Source: Aquiflexum sp. TKW24L (lineage in GTDB: Bacteria > Bacteroidota > Bacteroidia > Cytophagales > Cyclobacteriaceae). Taken from it: a stretch of DNA of 64,000 nucleotides. The DNA is taken from contig NZ_JAMFLG010000002.1 in NCBI RefSeq assembly GCF_023502205.1, positions 62,001-126,000 on the forward strand, read 5' to 3'. Below, piece by piece: positions 53,949 to 62,077 of this stretch. The translations under genes were made by a program, and so were the position numbers. The number at the start of each line of letters is the position of its first letter. Position 1 is the stretch's first letter. The notes beneath the pieces are model-generated. The model worked only from the letters and a program-made list of their open reading frames with translations. It was not told the origin of the DNA and did not search any database.

Positions 53949-55087
53949 TTTTTTTTTGACTCTTCTTGAGCCAAAACAGCCAAAGAAAGAGCCTGAGGTA
54001 ATTTTGCCATTTTCATCAAAGCCAACTCTACATGAAGCCTTTGATTTTTGCTTGTTTTGTATTGGATATCACATTGATTGCAGATGTTCAATGCTGACAA
54101 TATAAAAGAAATACTTAATTGTTGTGACTGGGAAATATACTTTTCCCTTGCAGATTCCGATACTTGAATTAAATCCACTGTTGCGGGGTCTTTACAGACC
54201 ATCAGATCCCTCAAATGCTCAGAAAGTCCTACAATGAAATTATGTCCATCAAAACCTTTTTTCAAAATTTCATCAAAAATCAAAAGCACATTTGAGATAC
54301 TTCCTCCCATCAATGAATCGACAACCTTGAAATAATAATCATAATCTAGGATATGGAGATTACTGATGGTCTCTAGATAAGTCAATCTATTGCCGGAAGA
54401 ATAGGTCACAATCAGGTCAAACATAGAGAGTGCGTCTCTCAGTGCCCCATCCGCCTTGGTAGCGATAAGCCTCAGTGCTTCATCCTCTGCTTCGATTTTT
54501 TCCTGCTCTGCTATATGCTTAAGATGTTCTGTAATATCATTGATCAGAATTCTATTGAAATCAAAAATCTGACAACGAGACAAAATTGTAGGGATGACTT
54601 TGTGTTTTTCAGTAGTCGCTAAAATGAATATGGCGTACTTCGGTGGCTCTTCCAATGTCTTCAAAAAAGCATTGAACGCTGAATTGGAGAGCATGTGCAC
54701 TTCATCTATGATATAGACTTTATAAAGTCCCTGCTGAGGTGCATACCGAACCTGTTCCACAAGATTTCTGATATCTTCTACAGAGTTATTGGAGGCAGCA
54801 TCCAATTCATGGACATTGAAAGACGCATTGTTATTGAAAGCCAAACAGGAATCACATGTATTGCATGCTTCAAAATCAGCGGTGCGGTGTTGGCAATTGA
54901 TGGTTTTGGCCAATATTCTGGCACAGGTAGTTTTGCCAACTCCCCTAGGACCACAAAAAAGAAAAGCCTGAGCTAGGTGGTTGTTTTTGATCGCATTTTT
55001 AAGTGTAGTCGTAATATGCTGCTGCCCTACGACACTCTTAAAATCAGAAGGCCTGTATTTTCGGGCAGATACGACAAAATTTTCCAT
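53942..55087 (-). CDS. dnaX: DNA polymerase III gamma subunit (clamp loader); tau by frameshift
   Basis: ATPase of the sliding-clamp loader, 381 residues from the ATG at 55087 (a GTG two codons upstream is possible). Walker A GPRGVGKTT lies at residues 46-54, zinc cysteines at 65, 75, 78 and 81, Walker B in VYIIDEVHML, sensor I in FILATTEKHKV, and the SRC motif in LSRCQIFDF. Frame 0 ends right after ten A on the coding strand: S-K-K-K-A, stop. This gives a gamma-like product with domains I to III only. A -1 shift on the A-run continues for about 197 codons (tau). Confidence 0.92.
   Translation of the reverse strand: MENFVVSARKYRPSDFKSVVGQQHITTTLKNAIKNNHLAQAFLFCGPRGVGKTTCARILAKTINCQHRTADFEACNTCDSCLAFNNNASFNVHELDAASNNSVEDIRNLVEQVRYAPQQGLYKVYIIDEVHMLSNSAFNAFLKTLEEPPKYAIFILATTEKHKVIPTILSRCQIFDFNRILINDITEHLKHIAEQEKIEAEDEALRLIATKADGALRDALSMFDLIVTYSSGNRLTYLETISNLHILDYDYYFKVVDSLMGGSISNVLLIFDEILKKGFDGHNFIVGLSEHLRDLMVCKDPATVDLIQVSESAREKYISQSQQLSISFILSALNICNQCDIQYKTSKNQRLHVELALMKMAKLPQALSLAVLAQEESKKKA
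53948..53957 (-). other. Ten-A slippery run in dnaX
   Basis: Ten consecutive A on the coding (minus) strand, read TCA AAA AAA AAA GCT TGA in frame 0. Transcripts with eleven A, or ribosomes slipping by -1, read on as AGC TTG ATT GAG into the tau frame. E. coli dnaX uses an A-rich -1 site at the same point of the protein; Thermus dnaX uses transcript slippage on nine A. Confidence 0.75.
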
Positions 55088-55178
55088 CGGCACAAGATAT
55101 AAAATAATTGGAATTCCGACCTTTCAATATGGAGCAAAGGCTACTAATTTTTTTCTAACAATCTCATTCTGAGAAAAA

Positions 55179-55967
55179 TTAAAAATCAAATGATATTCCT
55201 GTATTGAAAGCAAAGATGAAGCGTGTAATGGGAATTATAGGTTTGTCCTCGTAAGAAAAGTTGAAACTGTTGGTAAATGAAAATCTGTCAGTGATCTTGG
55301 TATTGAGATTTAAATTCCCATTGACACGGTTTCTAAAAACCTGAATGGACTTGTCATACCCTACTTGGTAGTAATTGACCATATTGAAATCCACATAATC
55401 ATTTATTGAAAGCCTAAGTGAGACATAATTTGAACTTTTAAGAAACTCCACATTAAGGAATTCCTCAGTGTAAGGATGCTCCCAAGTTTCGTTTTCATAA
55501 AGGCCTCCAAGTCCCAAAATCAAAGTCAGACGATCGCTTTCAACTACTCTCGTCCTAAAAGAACCCCCTGCGATCCATCGTGGTGCCAATCCCCGGAAAT
55601 TATCAAATGAGTATTGGACATAAGTTTCTATGTTGTTTTTTTCTTCAAAATTAAATACCGTCCGTCCATGAATCAGACCAAAATTTAGAAAATCTGCATC
55701 ATTGATCCTGAGGTAGTCAAAATTTGAAACAAATATATAAGCATGTTTGCCCGGATGGTACATAGTATTCAGGTCCCATTTATACCCAAATAGATTGACA
55801 GGAGCATCCGCGGCTGCACTTCGGTTATATACATCAAGACCTGCAGTTGCTTTGGCTACAAATACCTTGGAGCTGTCACCCTTTAGCCTGTACCTTTCAA
55901 TATTCAAAATTTGAGATTGGGAGGAAAATGAGATTAAAAAAAGAAAAATAAAAATGGTTTGTTTCAA
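55179..55967 (-). CDS. DUF481-like outer-membrane protein
   Basis: 262 residues beginning at TTG (55967), the only start that keeps the signal peptide (residues 1-19, FSSQSQ). The body shows amphipathic strands with repeated aromatic ends (YKWDLNTMYHPGKHAYIFVSN, by position about residues 47-67; SNYVSLRLSINDYVDFNMVN) and ends FNTGISFDF, a barrel terminus. It fits the DUF481 salt-induced outer-membrane family. It is upstream of dnaX on the same strand with a gap of about 90 bases. Function unknown. Confidence 0.72.
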   Translation of the reverse strand: MKQTIFIFLFLISFSSQSQILNIERYRLKGDSSKVFVAKATAGLDVYNRSAAADAPVNLFGYKWDLNTMYHPGKHAYIFVSNFDYLRINDADFLNFGLIHGRTVFNFEEKNNIETYVQYSFDNFRGLAPRWIAGGSFRTRVVESDRLTLILGLGGLYENETWEHPYTEEFLNVEFLKSSNYVSLRLSINDYVDFNMVNYYQVGYDKSIQVFRNRVNGNLNLNTKITDRFSFTNSFNFSYEDKPIIPITRFIFAFNTGISFDF

Positions 55968-56035
55968 AACATAATTTTTTGATTCGCTACAAAGGTTTTG
56001 AATTTTGATTTGGATTCCTAGGGAAAGGGGAATTG

Positions 56036-56116
56036 GTTATAGTGGTTGTAGTGGTTGTGGTAGTTATAATTGTTGTAGTAGTTATAATTGTTGTAATTGT
56101 TATAGTTGTAATAGTT
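56036..56116. repeat. Minisatellite of nine 9-base units
   Basis: Nine tandem units with consensus GTTRTARTK; units vary mainly at positions 4, 7 and 9. A tenth unit decays at 56117-56125. The 327-base gap 55968-56294 between a barrel protein gene and ssrA has no gene. Read on the minus strand the array would encode Asn/Tyr/His-rich peptide, but no start or long frame goes with it. Confidence 0.85.
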
Positions 56117-56152
56117 GTTGTCAAGTTTTCAAGTTATCCGGTTGACAAGACA

Positions 56153-56201
56153 TCGGTTCTCGGTTCTCGGCTCTCGCTTCTCGGTTCTAACTTCTAGTCT
56201 T
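56153..56201. repeat. Tandem 7-base repeat (TCGGTTC)
   Basis: Seven units with consensus TCGGTTC. Units 1, 2 and 5 (from 56153, 56160 and 56181) are exact; units 3 and 4 have one change each; units 6 and 7 (56188-56201) decay. It begins 37 bases after the 9-base array and ends about 70 bases before the ssrA promoter. Confidence 0.85.
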
Positions 56202-56268
56202 TGCCTCAAATTTTCATGTCTCACATCTAAATTCTTAAATCTTTCATACCAAGGAACCATTATTACAC

Positions 56269-56276
56269 TATATTTG
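56269..56276 (+). promoter_or_regulatory. Putative -7 promoter element for ssrA
   Basis: TATATTTG, matching TAnnTTTG, 18 bases before the predicted 5' end of mature tmRNA; a short leader would be removed by RNase P. Confidence 0.55.
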
Positions 56277-56294
56277 TCACCCATTCAGAAAAAT

Positions 56295-56698
56295 GGGGCT
56301 GACCGGTTTTGACAGTAGGTGTAAAGATTGGGCTCGCATGCAGGCCGGAGTATGTACGGCCTTGAATAATTCATACGAACATAACTGGCGAAACTTCTTA
56401 CGCCATGGCTGCATAATCTAACCCTTCGGGGAAAAGATAACGCTTAAAGGGTTGAGTTTCGATAGAAGTTCCCCGGCCACATCCCGCAACCCCCCGTCCT
56501 TTCGGGGTTGAATCTGGGGTGTCGAAATGATCGGACTAGTGCCGGTGATGATGCTAAGTCGGTGCAAAGCTCAAGTATCTAAGCAGTGGATAGGTGTGTC
56601 ATCCAGCAGTACACTGACGAAAACCCAACAGATGACTAAGCATGTAGACGGTACGGTGTTTCCCTATCTGGACGCGGGTTCGAATCCCGCCAGCTCCA
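56295..56698 (+). ncRNA. ssrA: Transfer-messenger RNA (tmRNA)
   Basis: Rescues stalled ribosomes and tags their products for proteolysis. The 5' end GGGGCTGACC pairs with CAGCTCC at 56691-56697; A56698 is the discriminator and CCA is not encoded. The T-arm GGGTTCGAATCCC is close to the 3' end. The tag frame starts with GGC at 56387 and reads GETSYAMAA then TAA at 56414-56416, ending in the usual A-A protease signal. Pseudoknot-like GC stems lie between, such as around 56485-56520. Length is 404 bases, single-piece type. Confidence 0.95.
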
Positions 56699-56704
56699 CA
56701 ACTC

Positions 56705-56752
56705 AAAAAGCCTTCCTTAAATCCTCTAAAAAGGATAAAGGAAGGCTTTTTT
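56705..56752 (+). terminator. Rho-independent terminator of ssrA
   Basis: Perfect 14-bp arms (56705-56718 with 56738-56751) with a smaller inner stem between, ending in a run of six T. Confidence 0.9.
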
Positions 56753-56809
56753 ACTCACTGAACAACATTGAAATGAAAGTTTAAAAAATCACCACTAAGG
56801 CTTATATTT

Positions 56810-57022
56810 TTAAAACAACAAGGCACTCTTGATCCCCTGTGCCAATTTTGTACTAAAAGAACTGTGAAGTTCCTTCTTTTGATCTTTTTGAATGGAAAGA
56901 AAAGAAGTCCTGTTTCGGATTACTTCCCAAGCGTTGTCTTTCGCTTCTCTTTCGCTACCTGCTAAGGTTTGGATTTGAAACTCAATTCCATTGATTTCCA
57001 ATTTGATTACATACTTTACCAT
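56810..57022 (-). CDS. Small conserved-looking protein of unknown function
   Basis: 70 residues from the ATG at 57022; a TTG three codons earlier is possible. MVKYVIKLEINGIEFQIQTLAG forms the first 22 positions (strand-turn-strand), then a helix (SEREAKDNAWEVIRNRTSFL) and a Lys-rich stretch. The pattern of alternating strand residues and no low-complexity bias supports real coding. It has no recognised domain. It is convergent with ssrA, sharing about 57 bases between its end and the ssrA terminator. Confidence 0.6.
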   Translation of the reverse strand: MVKYVIKLEINGIEFQIQTLAGSEREAKDNAWEVIRNRTSFLSIQKDQKKELHSSFSTKLAQGIKSALLF

Positions 57023-57251
57023 TTTGTCCAAATTTTAATGTTATACCTAAAAACTTTAATTCTTTTCGACAGCCTTTAACTGTACCTTTTACTTGCGAAT
57101 GATTCTCGTAAAGCGTTAATGTTAATACAAATTACATTTTTATATATTTAAAAAACAAATATTTGTAAAAATATATTTCAACAGGTTCAAAAGAATTTTT
57201 CAAAACACCCTTCGCAATCGTGTGCATAAAGAATAAAGCAAATTTATATCC

Positions 57252-57301
57252 AAAAAAAAATCGGGCTTGAAAAAGGGGATTAACCCTTATTTCAAACCCG
57301 A
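57252..57301 (-). terminator. Rho-independent terminator of the DUF5687 ABC operon
   Basis: On the minus strand a 12-bp outer stem (57290-57301 with 57261-57272, one G-U pair) plus an inner stem, followed by nine U (57252-57260). It lies 20 bases after the ATPase stop. The rest of the gap 57023-57251 is AT-rich and shows no gene. Confidence 0.85.
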
Positions 57302-57321
57302 AAGGTTACAAAAAGGAATTT

Positions 57322-58017
57322 TTAAACTCCAAAATAGGTATTCAATTCCTCGGACATTAATGCTTTTTCATTTAGGTCTTTGATCACTTTCCCTTTTTCC
57401 AACAAAACTATTCTGTCGCAGATTTCTGTCACGTGATTCAGATCATGACTTGATATCAAAAACGTGATTTTAAAATTCTCCTTAGATTGAAGTATCAATT
57501 TCTTTAAGCGGTTTTGTGAACTTGGATCCAGATTTTCAAAAGGTTCATCCAACATCACCACCTCAGGATGACCCATCAAGGCCGCAGCAATACCAACTTT
57601 CTTGAGATTTCCCTTGGACAAGTCACGGATGTACTTCTTCTTACCTAAAATCTCATCATTGAAAAGTTCTTTAAAACTCTCAAGATGAAGCTTTAAATCT
57701 TCTTCAGATAGCCGGTATATCTTCCTCAAAGTCTCAAAATATTCATCTGGAGTTAAGTAGGAAAGCAACATATGCTCGTCGAGATACGCCCCTACTCTGC
57801 TTTTCCATTCTTCGGTTTTGCTGACATCATTGCCCTCAATGGTTACTTTTCCAGCTGATGCGCGGACTAGGTCAAGCATGATGCGAAATAATGTTGTCTT
57901 TCCTGCCCCATTGTTTCCCACCAATCCAAAACATTCTGATTTGGGGATTTCCAGTGATTCTACATCGAGCACTACTGCTTCTTTGTATTGTTTTTTGAGT
58001 CCTTCTACCTTGATCAT
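57322..58017 (-). CDS. ABC transporter ATP-binding protein
   Basis: 231 residues. Walker A GNNGAGKTT near residue 35, signature LSKGNLKKVG, Walker B MLDEPFENLD and switch His in LISSHDLNH are all present. The signature is S-K-G-N, a variant of LSGGQ shared by several Bacteroidota exporters. It follows the permease gene with an ATGA overlap, so the two subunits are coupled. Substrate unknown. Confidence 0.92.
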   Translation of the reverse strand: MIKVEGLKKQYKEAVVLDVESLEIPKSECFGLVGNNGAGKTTLFRIMLDLVRASAGKVTIEGNDVSKTEEWKSRVGAYLDEHMLLSYLTPDEYFETLRKIYRLSEEDLKLHLESFKELFNDEILGKKKYIRDLSKGNLKKVGIAAALMGHPEVVMLDEPFENLDPSSQNRLKKLILQSKENFKITFLISSHDLNHVTEICDRIVLLEKGKVIKDLNEKALMSEELNTYFGV

Positions 58018-59501
58018 AATTCTTGTCTGAATGAAGATGATATTTCGTATCTATTTTGTAAAACTTTATCTATTGAAACTTTGGATAAATAAGGGAATGC
58101 CAAAATCCCTGCAATCCCCACTATCCCCAAGGCTAATAACCCTGCATATTGATTGACCAAAAGAGCAAATGGTAGATAAATGACATAAGGCGCACCGATC
58201 ATCGGAATGATCATTAGAAACTGTGCAATGCCGACACCTTCATAATTAAACATCGCACCCTTATTGAGATCCATTGGCTTTGGCTTCCAAAGTGAAAGGT
58301 AAATCACCAAGTGCATGATGACTCCCATGTTGAAAAGAAATGTAGCAATATGGATCAGCAGAATGTCCCAACCAAAATAAGCATAGGGCACAGAAGCCAA
58401 AAGACATAGACAGGATGTCAAGGCAAAGAGTAAGTATTTTCCTTTGATCAATGCTTCTATCCCTGTTCTTTTTTGAAGGAAAAAGTCAAAATTGGCAGAA
58501 TTCCAACTCAGAAATAGCTGACCATATTGGAGCATAAAAATCCCGGTGATGAAAGAACCGACGAAAACAAACATATGGCTGAAACCTGTCTCAGATTTGT
58601 ACATAGGATTGGTATAAAATATCAGTCCATATAAGAGGAAAAAACCCGCCAACATCAGGTAAGTCCTGCTTTTTTTATGTCTGATGATGAGCTTCCACTC
58701 TAGGTTTGCCAATTCTCCTGCAAGACCGAATCGGGAAAAAATACCCAAATCCTGATTGACGAATCGGACATTTTCCTCCTCAGTAAGGTCTTCTAAATAA
58801 GCATTCTTATAGTAATAGCTATAAGCTAGCGAATAAGTCACCAAAAAAAGCAAACCCAAAACTGCGACTGGAAGAAAATTTGTCAATGACCAATCAAATA
58901 CCGGCTTGATCAGACTACCCAGATTGTACCATCCATAGTAAGTAGAGCCTGCACCAATCAATAGTAACGCAAACACCGCCCCAATACCGATCAGGCTATC
59001 CTCAAACTTCTGCTTGAACCACAGCATCAGCCAATGCAAAGACCAGCTTGTAAACAGGATGCAAAACAGCCAAGACCACGCTGCGCCTGATCCAAACCTT
59101 GGAGTCACTTCCTGAATGGCAAATGGAGTGAACAACAAAAGAGGGATCAATGTCAAAGGGGACACAAACGACCTTCCAAGTAAAAAATGGATGATGTTGC
59201 TTTTTTTGATGGGAAGGTGCAGAAACCTTTCCAGTTCGATGACGGGAAGCTTCTGCACAAAATACCTGTACATAAATTCAAATAGGAAAAAGTACACCAT
59301 AACCCCACTCAAAGTGGCATATGCATCATTACTTTCAAATCCTTTCTCTATTATTGGCTTAAGGAACAGCCCGAGCATCACCACATATGAAAGAAGCAAA
59401 AGAGCCAAGAATGCTAGAAAAATAGCTACCAAGGCACTTTTGGCAAATGACGTAGACCGGATACTTTTCAGTAATTCTAACCGGATCAATTCTAAAACCA
59501 T
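58014..59501 (-). CDS. ABC transporter permease, DUF5687 family
   Basis: 495 residues with about 11-12 hydrophobic helices spread over the whole length, including an N-terminal helix near residue 30. The family DUF5687 occurs in Bacteroidota next to a small ABC ATPase, as here. Unlike ABC-2 permeases it lacks a large extracytoplasmic loop. It is first in the two-gene operon. What it exports is not known; bacteriocin-type exporters have a similar organisation. Confidence 0.83.
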   Translation of the reverse strand: MVLELIRLELLKSIRSTSFAKSALVAIFLAFLALLLLSYVVMLGLFLKPIIEKGFESNDAYATLSGVMVYFFLFEFMYRYFVQKLPVIELERFLHLPIKKSNIIHFLLGRSFVSPLTLIPLLLFTPFAIQEVTPRFGSGAAWSWLFCILFTSWSLHWLMLWFKQKFEDSLIGIGAVFALLLIGAGSTYYGWYNLGSLIKPVFDWSLTNFLPVAVLGLLFLVTYSLAYSYYYKNAYLEDLTEEENVRFVNQDLGIFSRFGLAGELANLEWKLIIRHKKSRTYLMLAGFFLLYGLIFYTNPMYKSETGFSHMFVFVGSFITGIFMLQYGQLFLSWNSANFDFFLQKRTGIEALIKGKYLLFALTSCLCLLASVPYAYFGWDILLIHIATFLFNMGVIMHLVIYLSLWKPKPMDLNKGAMFNYEGVGIAQFLMIIPMIGAPYVIYLPFALLVNQYAGLLALGIVGIAGILAFPYLSKVSIDKVLQNRYEISSSFRQEL

Positions 59502-59536
59502 AATGGATTGAATAAATGTTAAAAGATATTTAAATG

Positions 59537-59544
59537 TATTTTTG
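59537..59544 (+). promoter_or_regulatory. Putative -7 promoter element for the nitroreductase gene
   Basis: TATTTTTG, matching TAnnTTTG, 60 bases before the ATG at 59604, in the gap to the divergent permease gene. Confidence 0.45.
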
Positions 59545-59603
59545 GGATGGAATACAGGTAAAAGTAAAAAAGGCTATAAACTAACCAAAATTTAATTGAC
59601 CAA

Positions 59604-60335
59604 ATGACGGAAAATATACAGGAAATAGGATTTTTCGATATAGTAAAGAATAGAAGGTCGGTTAGGATTTTTGATCAAGAGACTCCTTTTGACCATCAAT
59701 CCGTCCAAAAATGCCTTGAGGCAGCCACCTTGGCACCCAACAGTTCCAACATGCAGCTTTGGGAATTTTATCGAATACCAGAATCCTCCCCACTCAAAGA
59801 TCAGATTTCCAACTTATGCATGCGCCAAAAGGCAGCTACTACAGCACGTGAGCTTGTGGTCATCGTCACTAGAAGAGACAAATGGAAATCTCGGGCAGCT
59901 GCAAATCTTGCTTACATCAAAGAAACATACAAAGACACACCAGGCAAAAAACAAAAGCAGGCAGAAGCATACTATGGCAACCTAGTCCCAAAGCTCTATT
60001 CTAAATACCCTTTTTGGTCCATGACCAAGCAAGTAATCTCTTGGTTCATGTCATTGAAAAGACCCATGGTAAGGGAGGTCTCCGAGGCAGATGTACGTGT
60101 TTCAGTTCACAAAAGTGCCGCATTGGCCGCCATGACCTTCATGTTCGCCATGAAGGCAGAAGGATATGACACTTGTCCCATGGAAGGGTTTGATTCAGCA
60201 AGGGTCAAAAAACTCCTTAATTTACCAAAAGCAGCAGAAATCAATATGATCATTGGCTGTGGGAAGGGATTGCCTGAAGGGACTTATGGCAAAAGATTCA
60301 GATTACCAAACGAGGAGGTTATTTTTAAAGTTTGA
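59604..60335 (+). CDS. Nitroreductase family protein
   Basis: FMN-dependent oxidoreductase, 243 residues. The N-terminal KNRRSVRIFD carries the FMN phosphate Arg-Arg, then APNSSNMQLWEFY (FMN segment) and a C-terminal DTCPMEGFDSARV. A middle insertion of about 50 residues (roughly 100-150) is longer than in the short NfsB type. The electron acceptor could be a nitro compound, quinone or flavin; not visible. It is flanked by divergent and convergent genes, so it is monocistronic. Confidence 0.88.
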   Translation: MTENIQEIGFFDIVKNRRSVRIFDQETPFDHQSVQKCLEAATLAPNSSNMQLWEFYRIPESSPLKDQISNLCMRQKAATTARELVVIVTRRDKWKSRAAANLAYIKETYKDTPGKKQKQAEAYYGNLVPKLYSKYPFWSMTKQVISWFMSLKRPMVREVSEADVRVSVHKSAALAAMTFMFAMKAEGYDTCPMEGFDSARVKKLLNLPKAAEINMIIGCGKGLPEGTYGKRFRLPNEEVIFKV

Positions 60336-60425
60336 GTTGTTATTCCTCAAAAGAGAAAAATAATCTGAGGCTTCCGCCAATTACAGTGTGAAATCGACCT
60401 GAAAAAGAATCAGTTTAGGTTTTTG

Positions 60426-61688
60426 TCAATACCCATACTTTCCTTTCCACTTATCTTTTAGGTATTTTCTCAATTCATTTTCCCTCGCATTATTGCCGGG
60501 ATCATACAGTTTGAGGTTTTTGATTTCATCGGGCAGAAATTCCTGCGCTACAAAATTCCCTTCATAGTCGTGCGAATACTTGTATTCCTTGCCATAATTG
60601 AGATCCTTCATGAGTTTTGTGGGCGCATTGCGGAGATGAAGCGGAACAGACAGGTCTCCTTTTTCCCGCACCAAAGCTTGGGCTTGGTTGATGGCAAGGT
60701 AGGCCGCATTGCTTTTTGGTGAACTTGCCAAATATGTGACGCATTGGGAAAGGATAATCCTCGCCTCCGGATAACCGATGATTTTGACTGCTTCAAAGCA
60801 ATTGGTTGCCAAAAGAAGTGCATTTGGATTGGCATTGCCGATATCTTCTGAAGCCAAAATAACCAATCTTCTCGCTATAAACTTTACATCCTCACCGCCT
60901 TCGATCATCCTCGCTAGCCAATACACCGCCGCATTTGGGTCCGATCCCCGAATGGACTTGATAAAAGCAGATATAATATCGTAATGTTGTTCTCCGGATT
61001 TGTCATACAAGGCCACTTTCTGCTGGGCAATCTCGGTGACAATGTCATTGGTGATGACACAAGGGTCCTTATTGATCCCATCTATGACTATTTCTAGCAA
61101 ATTCAAAAGCTTACGCCCATCTCCACCCGAAAGCCTGAGTAGGGCTTCAGTTTCTTTGAGCTCCACAGTTTTCTTTTTGAGGTCCACATCCTTTGCCAGT
61201 GCCTGTTTGATCATGGCTTCCAATTCGGTCCGGCCAAGAGGATTGAGTGTGAAGACCTGACATCTGGACAAAAGCGCTGCATTTACCTCAAATGAAGGGT
61301 TTTCAGTCGTGGCTCCAATTAGCCTGATCGTTCCTTTTTCTACCGCACCCAATAAAGCGTCCTGTTGGGATTTGTTGAACCGATGGATTTCATCGATAAA
61401 AAGAACGACTCCAAGTTGGAATTTGGCTTTTTCAATTACCTCTCGGATATCCTTGACACCCGAACTCACCGCACTCAAAGTATAAAAAGGTGCTTTGATC
61501 TCGTTGGCAATGATATTGGCAATGGTTGTTTTGCCCACCCCAGGAGGTCCCCATAAAATCAGCGAAGGCACATTTCCACTTTTGATGGCTTTATGCAAAA
61601 AAGAACTCGGAGAAGAAAGATGTTCCTGACCGATTAAGTCTTCCAACTTGTGTGGGCGCATACGTTCGGCTAGCGGGATCTGATTCAT
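60426..61688 (-). CDS. rarA: Replication-associated recombination protein A (AAA+ ATPase)
   Basis: 420 residues. Walker [10 protein letters not shown] near residue 46, Walker [12 protein letters not shown], sensor [11 protein letters not shown], and the arginine finger in LLSRCQVF. The RarA-specific C-terminal tetramer region follows: [18 protein letters not shown] and [14 protein letters not shown]. The protein acts at stalled replication forks. It has no partner gene adjacent; a pair of nested inverted repeats lies just upstream. Confidence 0.93.
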   Translation of the reverse strand: MNQIPLAERMRPHKLEDLIGQEHLSSPSSFLHKAIKSGNVPSLILWGPPGVGKTTIANIIANEIKAPFYTLSAVSSGVKDIREVIEKAKFQLGVVLFIDEIHRFNKSQQDALLGAVEKGTIRLIGATTENPSFEVNAALLSRCQVFTLNPLGRTELEAMIKQALAKDVDLKKKTVELKETEALLRLSGGDGRKLLNLLEIVIDGINKDPCVITNDIVTEIAQQKVALYDKSGEQHYDIISAFIKSIRGSDPNAAVYWLARMIEGGEDVKFIARRLVILASEDIGNANPNALLLATNCFEAVKIIGYPEARIILSQCVTYLASSPKSNAAYLAINQAQALVREKGDLSVPLHLRNAPTKLMKDLNYGKEYKYSHDYEGNFVAQEFLPDEIKNLKLYDPGNNARENELRKYLKDKWKGKYGY

Positions 61689-61704
61689 CTCTTTGATTAT
61701 TTAA

Positions 61705-61756
61705 AATAGTCTTTACAATACTATTGACTTGGAGGAACAAAATTAACCAAGTCAAT
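61705..61756. repeat. Two adjoining inverted repeats upstream of rarA
   Basis: AATAGT (61705-61710) with ACTATT (61720-61725), and ATTGACTTGG (61723-61732) with CCAAGTCAAT (61747-61756), a perfect 10-bp pair 14 bases apart. They lie 17-68 bases upstream of the rarA start and could be protein sites or a leader stem. The rest of the 389-base gap 61689-62077 is AT-rich and shows no gene. Confidence 0.55.
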
Positions 61757-62077
61757 TTAAATTATGTGTTCCTTATACACATTCCCATTTTTTACTTATA
61801 AAAAGTCAGAACCTCAGATTTAATCTCTCGATTTTGTTTTCAATTTTCCAAAGCCAATGTCAAAATTTGAAATATCAGAAAACGAGGTAATTCCCATAAT
61901 ATTCAGAATCTCAAAATCAAGTAGATATCTTAATTATTAAAATTTATTCAATCGATTGCATAAATTTTAATAAAATTATCTGGAAAAGGTGAGAAATTTT
62001 ATAAAAAATAAAACTGAAGAATTATCCTTATTTCGACTCAAATAGGTTACTTTTATTCTGGAAACAAAGGAATTTTT

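Noticed and set aside
56036-56201. CRISPR array
   Set aside because: Units of 9 and 7 bases are directly adjacent without spacers, and no cas gene is present.
56660-56700. A tRNA-Ala gene
   Set aside because: The T-arm and acceptor end belong to the tRNA-like domain of tmRNA; the 5' half of the acceptor is about 400 bases upstream and a tag frame lies between.
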